Source of the DNA: Cellulosimicrobium funkei
Lineage (GTDB): Bacteria > Actinomycetota > Actinomycetes > Actinomycetales > Cellulomonadaceae
Direction: 5' to 3'
Assembly: GCF_004519295.1 (NCBI RefSeq)
Contig: NZ_SOZH01000004.1
Location: 124,001-188,000, forward strand
DNA: 64,000 nucleotides
The notes beneath the pieces were generated by a model. The model did no database searches, was not told the DNA's origin, and saw only the letters and a list, made by a program, of their open reading frames with translations. Shown one piece after another: positions 44,784 through 53,392 of this stretch. The position numbers were made by a program, and so were the translations under genes. The number at the start of each line of letters is the position of its first letter. Within the stretch, counting starts at the first letter, position 1.

Positions 44784-46048
44784 ATGGTCGCGGAGACCGT
44801 CGTCCCGGCCGGTCCGGGCACCGGGGGCCCCGTCCCCGTCGTCGTCCCCGAGCGCGGGCGCGTCGCGTGGTGGAAGCGTCTGCCCGTCGTCCACCAGCTC
44901 CGGCAGAGCGTCGGGCTGCAGCGCGGCATGCTCGTCACGGGCCTCGTCATCACGGGCCTCTTCCTGCTCACCGCCGCCCTCGCGCCCGTGCTCGCCCCCT
45001 ACGGGTACAGCCAGCTCCGCACGGCGGACGGGCCGTTCGGCGCGCAGCAGCCGCCGTCGGCCGAGCACCTGCTCGGCACGACCGTCGGCGGTTACGACGT
45101 CCTGTCGCGCGTCATCTGGGGCGCGCAGACGGCGCTCCTCGTCATCGTCGTGGCGATCCTCGCCTCGATCGTCGTCGGGGTGCTGCTCGGGCTCGTCTCC
45201 GGGTACTTCGGCGGCTGGGCCGACCGCCTGCTCGTCGTGGTCTGCGACGCGATCTACGCGTTCCCGTCCCTGCTCCTCGCGATCCTCATGGCGATCGTCA
45301 TCTCCGGCGGCCAGTCGAGCATGTGGGGCGGCATCCTCGCCGCGGCCTTCTCGATCACCGTGGTGTTCGTGCCGCAGTACTTCCGCGTCACGCGCGCGGA
45401 GGTCGTGCGGATCAAGGGCGAGGCGTTCGTCGACTCGGCGCGCGTGCTCGGCACGCCGCACCGGCGCATCATGGTGCGCCACGTCCTGCGGAACTCGACC
45501 CGCACGCTGCCGCTCATCGTCACGCTCAACGCGTCCGAGGCGATCCTCACGCTCGCCGGGCTCGGGTTCCTCGGGTTCGGCATCGAGCCGACGGCGGCCG
45601 CCGAGTGGGGCTACGACCTCAACAAGGCCGTGTCCGACGTGACGAGCGGCATCTGGTGGACCGCGCTCTTCCCGGGGCTCGCGATCGTGCTCGTGGTGCT
45701 CGGCATCACGCTTGTCGGCGAGAGCCTCAACGACCTCGCCGACCCGCGGCTGCGCTCCCGCCGCGCGTCCGCCGAGGTGTCGGGCGACGTCGCGGAGACG
45801 TCGGTCGTGCCGGGCGGGACGCTCACCGCCGGCCCCGGCGGCCTCGACGCGATCGAGGGCGCGGGCTCGCGCTCCGACGAGCTCGCGGCCACCCCCGGGC
45901 AGCGCGACCCCGACGCCGTCGGGCTCGACGGGCGGGCCGGCAGCACCCCGGACGACGGCGGCCCTGCGACAGGTCCGGCGACGGGCCCCGCGGCCGGTCC
46001 TGCGGCTGCTCCGGCGGACGCACCCCACGACGAGACGGAGGACCGGCG

Positions 46049-46052
<4 letters not shown>
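44784..46052 (+). CDS. Peptide ABC transporter permease (DppC-like)
   Basis: Residues 1-300 of 422 form a DppC permease: YSQLRTADGPFGAQQPPSAEHLLGTTVGGYDVLSRVIWGAQTALLVIVVAILASIVVGVLLGLVSGYFGG, and the EAA loop VVRIKGEAFVDSARVLGTPHRRIMVRHVLRNSTRTLPLI. A C-terminal 100-residue Ala/Gly/Pro/Asp-rich tail is atypical; it is separate from the membrane core and probably disordered, similar to other tails in this genome. It overlaps the ATPase gene by ATGA. Confidence 0.9.
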
Positions 46053-47779
<1,727 letters not shown>

Positions 47780-47788
47780 CCCTCCGGC

Positions 47789-47947
47789 CCGCCGAGGGAG
47801 AGCCCTGGTCCGCCGAGGCAGAGCCCTGGTCCCCTGAGGTAGACCCCTGGTCCGCCGAGGTAGAGCCGTGGTCCCGTGAGGTAGAGCCGTGGTGGTGCGG
47901 GACAGGCCGGGGCTCTGCTCCGGACGACCACGGCTCTCCCTCGGCGG
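47789..47947. repeat. Five direct and one inverted copy of a 21-bp repeat
   Basis: Units start at 47789, 47810, 47831, 47852 and 47873, each 21 bp with shared core GAGGTAGAGCCCTGGT and small changes; a reverse-complement copy is at 47927-47947. The first forward unit (47789-47809) and the inverted copy pair as a hairpin around an inner GC stem. Read on the minus strand, the unit encodes a DQGSTSA-type heptad without stop. The same unit occurs inside hemD at 63703-63743. It fills the gap between convergent genes. Confidence 0.85.
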
Positions 47948-47950
47948 GCG

Positions 47951-48820
47951 TCAGGCGAGGCCGAGGGACTGCTTCCACTCCAGGGGGAGGAGCGCGTACC
48001 CGACGAACGCGACGACGTCGAGCAGGGTGTGCGCGATCACGAGCGGCATGACGCGGTGCCGTCCCCAGCGGGACGTGTAGAACCACGAGAACACGACGCC
48101 CATGACGACGTTCCCGAGGAACGGCCCGAAGCCCTGGTACAGGTGGTACGACCCGCGCAGGAGCGAGCTCCACACGACGAACTTCACGCGTCCCCAGCCG
48201 AGGTCGCGCGTGCGCTCGAACAGGTACCCGACCGCGATGACCTCCTCGAGCAGACCGTTCTGCAGCGCGGCGAGGATGAGCACGGGCACCGTCCACCACG
48301 CGGCGTTGAGCGCCGACGCCTGCACCTCGACCGTGATGCCGAGGACGCGGCCGAGCGCGTAGAACCCGAGGCCGGGGATGCCGATGGCCGCAGCGAGGGC
48401 GAAGCCCCAGCCGACGTCGCGCAGGGGCCGGGCGCCGTCGAGCCCGATGGCGCGGACGGCCGACCGGCCGCGCGCGCTCAGCAGGTAGAGCGCGAGCGCG
48501 ACGGGCAGCACGGCGAAGAAGATCCCGACGAGCTGGTAGGTGAGGTCGAGGTACGGCCGGGCCGACCGGCTCACGTTGAGGCTCGCGGACTGCTCGCCGA
48601 GCGGGGTCCCGGCGGTGAGCCGCGCGACGATGTTGATGACCGCGTAGACCGCGGACTTGCCGAGGCTGAGCCCGAGCACGATCCAGATCTCCGCGCCGAT
48701 GCGACGGCGCGTGGCACGGTCCGGGCGCGCGGGAGCGCCGTCGGCGGTCCCGGGGACGACGGCGGCCGTCGGGCCCGGCACGGGCGCGGCGGGGGAGCCG
48801 GGAGCGGTCAGGTCGGACAC
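47951..48820 (-). CDS. CPBP family intramembrane protease-like protein
   Basis: The 289-residue protein has eight hydrophobic segments after a Pro/Ala-rich N-terminus. CPBP/Rce1 signatures appear at NGLLEEVIAVGYLFERT (two glutamates, but Arg of the canonical EExxxR is replaced by Val), SSLLRGSYHLYQGFGPFLGNVVMGV (His), and VMPLVIAHTLLDVVAFVGYALL (His). This variant is common in actinobacteria. CPBP proteins cleave prenylated or other membrane substrates; target unknown. GTG 48820 lies 6 bases from TATAAC (48827-48832 minus), so it is probably leaderless. The 21-bp repeat array begins just past its stop. Confidence 0.85.
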   Translation of the reverse strand: MSDLTAPGSPAAPVPGPTAAVVPGTADGAPARPDRATRRRIGAEIWIVLGLSLGKSAVYAVINIVARLTAGTPLGEQSASLNVSRSARPYLDLTYQLVGIFFAVLPVALALYLLSARGRSAVRAIGLDGARPLRDVGWGFALAAAIGIPGLGFYALGRVLGITVEVQASALNAAWWTVPVLILAALQNGLLEEVIAVGYLFERTRDLGWGRVKFVVWSSLLRGSYHLYQGFGPFLGNVVMGVVFSWFYTSRWGRHRVMPLVIAHTLLDVVAFVGYALLPLEWKQSLGLA

Positions 48821-48906
48821 CGTCCGGTTATAGCACCGCTCACCGGAACCCACCTCGGTGCCCCCTGGACGGAACCTGCTCGCCGACCACGGGCGGAGCG
48901 CCCCGC

Positions 48907-48960
48907 GAGCACGCGATCCGCGACCGGATCGGGACGAGAGCGGTCGCGGACCCCGTGCTC
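48907..48960. repeat. 19-bp palindrome, family also at 53315
   Basis: GAGCACGCGATCCGCGACC (48907-48925) pairs with 48942-48960, two mismatches, 16-base loop. It lies 14 bases past the 3' end of the ribbon-helix-helix gene and may end that transcript. The same arms are found at 53315-53368. Confidence 0.75.
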
Positions 48961-48973
48961 GGCGGGTGGGGGG

Positions 48974-49294
48974 CTATTGGCGGGGTGGGCGGCCCGGGCG
49001 GCGGGGTGGGCGGACGTCGCGGGGGAGGCGGCCCGCGTCGTCGAGCGCGCGGCGCAGGAGCATCTCGATCTGCGCGTTGACGCTGCGCAGGTCGTCGCCG
49101 GCCCAGCGGGCGAGGGCGTCGTGCACGGCGGGGTCGAGGCGCAGGAGGACCGACTTGCGCTGCGGGCGCTGCGCTCGGCCCGTGCCCGCGCTCGTGCCCG
49201 GATCACCCGCGGGCACGCCGCGGCCCGACGACGGCTGGTCGCCGTCGTCGGGCGCGTCGCGCTTCTCGGGCGGCGTGGGCCCGACGGACGTCAC
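48974..49294 (-). CDS. Small ribbon-helix-helix (Arc-like) protein coupled to SPFH gene
   Basis: This 106-residue protein has a disordered Pro/Gly/Asp N-terminal half and a C-terminal Arc/HicB-type ribbon-helix-helix: RKSVLLRLDPAVHDALARWAGDDLRSVNAQIEMLLRRALDDAG (about residues 48-90), then an Arg/Pro tail. Such folds bind DNA as dimers. It starts with GTG overlapping the SPFH stop (GTGA), so the two proteins are made together; the pairing recurs in actinobacteria. Function may be transcriptional control of the pair, inferred from fold and linkage only. Confidence 0.8.
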   Translation of the reverse strand: MTSVGPTPPEKRDAPDDGDQPSSGRGVPAGDPGTSAGTGRAQRPQRKSVLLRLDPAVHDALARWAGDDLRSVNAQIEMLLRRALDDAGRLPRDVRPPRRPGRPPRQ

Positions 49295-50259
49295 TGGTAC
49301 AGGGACCCCGTGTTGACGACGGGCGTCACGCGGCTGTCGCCGCAGAGCACCACGAGGAGGTTGGAGACCATCGTCGCGCGGCGCTCGTCGTCGAGCGTGA
49401 CGATGTCCTCGGCCTCGAGGCGGGACAGGGCGTCCTCGACCATGGACACCGCGCCCTCGACGATGCGCGAGCGTGCCGCGATGATCGCCCCGGCCTGCTG
49501 GCGCTGGAGCATCGCCTGCGCGATCTCGGGCGCATAGGCGAGGTTGGAGATGCGGGCCTCGATGACCTCGACTCCCGCCACGACGACGCGCTCCGCGACC
49601 TCCGCCGCGATCTCGGCCGAGACGACCTCCGTCGCGCCGCGCAGCGACTCCTCGCCGGCCTCGGCGTCGTCGTAGGGGTGGGACATCGCGACGTGGCGCA
49701 GCGCGGACTCGGCCTGGACCACGACGAAGTCGTCGTAGTCCTCGACCGCGAACGACGCCTTGGCGGTGTCGGCGACCTGCCAGACGACGATCGCGGCGAT
49801 GTTGATGGGGTTGCCGTCGGCGTCGTTGACCTTGAGCTCGCTCGTCTCGAAGTTCCGGACGCGCACGGACACGCGGCGGCGGGTGCTGAGCGGCACCGTC
49901 GCGACGAGGCCCGTGGTGCGGACGGTGCCGAGGTAGCGGCCGAAGAACTGGACGACGACCGTCTCGCCGGGGTTGATGACGGCGACGCCGGTCGGGACGA
50001 GCACGCCCGCGAGGAACGCCAGGACGCCGAGCGTGATGAGCACGGCGGGGTTGCCGGCCTCCGCCGCGGCGGCCACGACGAGCCCTGTGCCGCCGAGGAG
50101 CAGGACGATGCTCAGCGCGATGACGGCGGCCGCGCCGCCCGCTCCGAGGGACCAGGCGGGCCGCTCGGTGACGTCGACGCGCGTGCCGTCGTGACCGACG
50201 GGGCGGCCGGTCGGTTCGCCGCCGACGGACTCCTGCGGGGGTGCTGCGCTCTCGGTCAC
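49291..50259 (-). CDS. SPFH/Band 7 domain membrane protein
   Basis: A 322-residue protein with two N-terminal membrane helices (about 40-95), then an SPFH domain: [95 protein letters not shown], and the coiled helix [68 protein letters not shown]. It resembles eukaryotic stomatin-like proteins that organise membrane patches. GTG start with AGGAGAGG before it; an extended -10 TGCTATAC on the minus strand near 50295. Confidence 0.93.
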   Translation of the reverse strand: [322 protein letters not shown]

Positions 50260-50381
50260 GGTGGTCGTCCTCTCCTGCGGCGGGGCCGCGTCGTGTATAG
50301 CAAAGTGATATCACATTTCTGAGCTGTGCCGCCATCCGTCCCGCGGGGCCTTGCGCGAGGGCGTTCGCGTGTGGGAATCTA

Positions 50382-50393
50382 CAAACAGGTTTG
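50382..50393. promoter_or_regulatory. Palindrome CAAACAGGTTTG in a divergent promoter region
   Basis: CAAAC and GTTTG flank two bases in the region between the SPFH gene and the operon at 50441. A TGCAGTGCAAAG sequence follows directly. It is a candidate operator for the wHTH protein encoded at 51204, or for another regulator. Confidence 0.4.
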
Positions 50394-50440
50394 CAGTGCA
50401 AAGTAGTTTCCGGAACGACCCGCACCACCGAGAGGCCACC

Positions 50441-51211
50441 ATGACGACCGACCACGGCGACGCCGTCCACGACGGAGCCGTCGGCGAGCCCGACGAGCCG
50501 TCCCTCGGCGCCGCCGAGACGCTCCGCCTCATCCGCGAGCAGCAGGAGCGCGCGCGCCAGGCGACCGAGCCCGACTCCCGGCTGCTGTTCCTCGCGTGGG
50601 GCGTCGCGTGGCTCGTCGGCTACCTGTGCCTGTGGACGAGCGCGGTCCGGGTCGCGGACGGGACCGCGACGGTCCGCGTCACGAGCGGCGCCGGCCAGGT
50701 CATGGGCGCCCAGCCCGAGCCGTGGGCCTTCTGGGTCTTCTTCAGCCTCATCGCGGCCGCCGTCGCGTTCACGATCGTCCACAGCGTCACGCGCACCGCC
50801 GGGACGCGCGGCGTGAGCGCCCGCACCGGGGCGATGTACGGGTGGTCGTGGATGCTCGGGTTCCTGTGCTTCGGCCTCGTCCTCGGCGGGCTGGCCCGCG
50901 CCGGGGCGTCCGAGGAGGTCATGGCGCTCGCGAGCAACGCCTTCGCGTGCGTCGTCGTGGGCCTCCTCTACCTCGGCGGCGCGGCCGCGTTCGGCGACCG
51001 CGGGCTGTTCGTCCTCGGCGTGTGGATCCTCCTCACCGCGGCCGTCGCGACGTTCGCCGGGCTGCCGCTCACCTACCTCGTCATGGCGCTCGCGGGCGGC
51101 GGCGGCTTCCTCGTCATGGCCGCGATCGAGCAGGTCGTGCGCGTCCGACGACGGCGTCGCGCGTCCCGCCCCGTGCCCGCCCGGCCGGCGGAGGGTGCGG
51201 CCGATGCCTGA
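50441..51211 (+). CDS. Six-helix membrane protein of unknown function
   Basis: A 256-residue protein: N-terminal 45 acidic/Gln-rich residues (AAETLRLIREQQERARQATEPDSRLLFLAWG) then six membrane helices, closing with RVRRRRRASR. The ERARQATEPDSRLLFLAWGVAWLVGYLCLW segment recurs in actinobacterial genes beside a small wHTH regulator and an ABC-2 exporter. The role is unknown to me; it may sense a signal for the operon. ATG follows GAGAGGCCACC. It overlaps the wHTH gene by 8 bases. Confidence 0.75.
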   Translation: MTTDHGDAVHDGAVGEPDEPSLGAAETLRLIREQQERARQATEPDSRLLFLAWGVAWLVGYLCLWTSAVRVADGTATVRVTSGAGQVMGAQPEPWAFWVFFSLIAAAVAFTIVHSVTRTAGTRGVSARTGAMYGWSWMLGFLCFGLVLGGLARAGASEEVMALASNAFACVVVGLLYLGGAAAFGDRGLFVLGVWILLTAAVATFAGLPLTYLVMALAGGGGFLVMAAIEQVVRVRRRRRASRPVPARPAEGAADA

Positions 51212-51509
51212 GACCGAGCTCGACCCCGTCATCCACGCGCCCGCGCGGCTGCGCGTGGTCGCGACGCTCGCCACCCTCCCGACGGGCGACGAGCTGTCCT
51301 TCCCCAAGCTCCAGAAGCTCCTCGACATGACCGCGGGCAACCTCTCGACGCACCTGCGCAAGCTCGAGGACGCCGGCTACGTGACCGTCACCAAGACGCA
51401 CGAGGGCCGTACGCCCGCCACCTACCTGTCCCTCACCGCCCGCGGTCGTGTCGCCTTCGAGGACTACACGACCGCCCTCGACGCCCTCCTGAAGGGAGCC
51501 CGACCATGA
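51204..51509 (+). CDS. Small winged-helix transcriptional regulator
   Basis: A 101-residue protein with HAPARLRVVATLATLPTGDELSFPKLQKLLDMTAGNLSTHLRKLEDAGYVTVTKTHEGRTPATYLSLTARGRVAFEDYTTALDALL is an HTH_34-type winged helix, as in MarR/ArsR-like regulators. The recognition helix is about residues 40-55. It starts inside the end of the membrane protein gene and its stop overlaps the ABC ATPase start, so it is co-expressed with them and probably controls the operon. Confidence 0.88.
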   Translation: MPETELDPVIHAPARLRVVATLATLPTGDELSFPKLQKLLDMTAGNLSTHLRKLEDAGYVTVTKTHEGRTPATYLSLTARGRVAFEDYTTALDALLKGARP

Positions 51510-52498
51510 GCGACGAGCGCACCGAGCGCGCCCCGCGCACCGGCCCGGTCCGGACCGCCCGAGCCGAGCCCGCGCCGTCGGGCACGGGCCGCACCCCGTC
51601 CGTGGTCGCCGTCGACCGCGTGACGCGTCGCTTCGGCGCGGTCGTCGCGCTCGACGACGTCTCCCTCACCGTCGGGGGCGGCGAGCTCGTCGGGCTGCTC
51701 GGCCCGAACGGCGCCGGGAAGTCGACCCTGCTGTCCCTGGTCAGCGGGCAGCGACGGCCCGACTCCGGGACGGTGCGGCTCCTCGGGGGCGACCCGCGCG
51801 ACGCGCGCAGCCGCGTCGGCCTCGGCCTCACGCCGCAGGAGACGGGCCTGCCCGCGACGCTCAAGGTGCGGGAGGTCGTGGACTTCGTCGGCGGCCACTA
51901 CCCCGACCCGGTCCCGACGGCGGAGCTGCTCGAGCAGTTCGGCCTCACCGAGCTCGCGGGCCGCCAGACGGGCGCGATGTCCGGCGGGCAGAAGCGCCGC
52001 CTCGCCGTCGCGCTCTCGCTCGTGGGCCGCCCGCGCGTCGTGCTGCTCGACGAGCCGACGACGGGCCTCGACGTCGGCGCGCGGCAGGCGCTGTGGGACG
52101 CGATCCGCGCGTACCACGCGGGCGGCGGGACGGTGCTGCTCACGAGCCACTACCTCGAGGAGGTGCAGGCGCTCGCGCAGCGCGTCGTCGTCATCGACCA
52201 GGGCGTCGTGAAGGCCGACGACTCGCTCGACGCGATCCTGCGGCGCGTGTCCCTGCGGCGCGTCGTCGTCGGGTCTGCCGTCGACCTGCGCGACCGTCCG
52301 GGCGTCGTGCGGGCCGATCGCCTCGGCGACGGCCGCCAGGAGCTGTACACGCCCGACGCCGACGCGCTCGTGCGCGAGCTCGTCACCTCGGGCGTCGACT
52401 TCCACGACCTCGAGATCCGGGGGGCGAGCCTCGAGGAGGCGTTCGAGCAGATGGTCGCGCGCGGCGCGGCCCCGACGACGGAGGCACGGGCCCGATGA
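51506..52498 (+). CDS. ABC-2 exporter ATPase
   Basis: The 330-residue ATPase has Walker A GPNGAGKST, Q-loop TPQETGLP, signature MSGGQKRRLAVALS, Walker B VVLLDEPTTGLD and the H-loop TSHYLEE. A C-terminal tail (about 220-330) resembles drug exporter ATPases. It powers the permease encoded next. ATGA overlaps on both ends. N-terminal 30 residues are Arg/Thr/Pro-rich and probably disordered. Confidence 0.93.
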   Translation: MSDERTERAPRTGPVRTARAEPAPSGTGRTPSVVAVDRVTRRFGAVVALDDVSLTVGGGELVGLLGPNGAGKSTLLSLVSGQRRPDSGTVRLLGGDPRDARSRVGLGLTPQETGLPATLKVREVVDFVGGHYPDPVPTAELLEQFGLTELAGRQTGAMSGGQKRRLAVALSLVGRPRVVLLDEPTTGLDVGARQALWDAIRAYHAGGGTVLLTSHYLEEVQALAQRVVVIDQGVVKADDSLDAILRRVSLRRVVVGSAVDLRDRPGVVRADRLGDGRQELYTPDADALVRELVTSGVDFHDLEIRGASLEEAFEQMVARGAAPTTEARAR

Positions 52499-53286
52499 CC
52501 ACCACGACCACCACCCCGCGGACGGCGACGCTGCCCGGGCCGCTGCGCCTCACGTGGCTGCACCTCAAGTACCAGTTCCTCGAGACCGTGCGCGTGCCCG
52601 TCGCGGTGCTCGGCAACCTGCTGTTCCCGGCGCTCGCGATGTTCTTCTTCGTCGTGCCGCAGAAGGCCGTGGCGCAGGACCCGGTGGCGGCGACCATGGC
52701 CGTCGCCTCGCTCGGGCTGTTCGCGATCTGCTCGGCGAGCCTGTTCACGTACGGGCTCGGCGTGGCGGAGGACCGGCAGCTGCCGTTCGACCCGTTCGTC
52801 CGCACGCTGCCCGCGGGGCCCGCGCCGCGCATGGCGGCGCGCGTGCTCAACGGCGGGATCTTCTCGCTGTTCGGCCTCGTGCCGCTCATCCTCATCGGCT
52901 GGCTGTTCACCGACGCGAGCGTCACCGCGACCCAGCTGCTCGCGGGCGTCGGGACGGTGCTGCTCGTGTCCGTGCCGTTCGTGCTGCTCGGCATGGCCAT
53001 CGGCTACTCGCTGTCGGCGAAGGCGGCGCTCCCGGTGGTCCAGGTGATCCTCTTCCCGCTCGCGTTCGCGGGCGGCCTGTTCCTGCCGCCGTTCCTCTTC
53101 CCCGACTGGCTCGACGCGATCTCGAAGGCCACCCCGACCCGCGCGGGCCGCGACCTGCTCGTCCAGGCCCTCACGGGCGAGCCGGCGTACGGCGCGGCGT
53201 GGTTCGTGCTCCTCGGCTGGACGGTGCTGTTCGCCGTCCTCGCGGTCGGCGCCTACCGCCGCGACGAGGGCCGCCGCTTCCGCTGA
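52495..53286 (+). CDS. ABC-2 type exporter permease
   Basis: The 263-residue permease has six hydrophobic segments, with the ABC-2 segment FPLAFAGGLFLPPFLFPDWLDAISKATPTRAGRDLL near residue 180 and KYQFLETVRVPVAVLGNLLFPALAMFFFVVP near the start. Substrate unknown; drug or peptide export is common for this family. It is the last gene of the operon and is followed by the palindrome at 53315 and the convergent copA gene. Confidence 0.88.
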   Translation: MTTTTTTPRTATLPGPLRLTWLHLKYQFLETVRVPVAVLGNLLFPALAMFFFVVPQKAVAQDPVAATMAVASLGLFAICSASLFTYGLGVAEDRQLPFDPFVRTLPAGPAPRMAARVLNGGIFSLFGLVPLILIGWLFTDASVTATQLLAGVGTVLLVSVPFVLLGMAIGYSLSAKAALPVVQVILFPLAFAGGLFLPPFLFPDWLDAISKATPTRAGRDLLVQALTGEPAYGAAWFVLLGWTVLFAVLAVGAYRRDEGRRFR

Positions 53287-53314
53287 CCCTGGGACTCCGT
53301 CCACCCCTCCCACC

Positions 53315-53368
53315 GAGCACGGGATCGGCGACCAGATCTGAGCGATTCCGGTCGCGGATCCCGTGCTC
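53315..53368. repeat. 19-bp palindrome between convergent genes
   Basis: GAGCACGGGATCGGCGACC (53315-53333) pairs with 53350-53368 with one mismatch, 16-base loop. It sits 28 bases after the permease stop and 24 before the copA stop on the other strand, a natural two-way terminator. Arms match those at 48907. Confidence 0.8.
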
Positions 53369-53392
53369 GCCGGGCGATCCCGTCGACGAGTG

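Noticed and set aside
47789-47947. CRISPR array
   Set aside because: The 21-bp units are adjacent without spacers and one copy is inverted; no cas genes are near.
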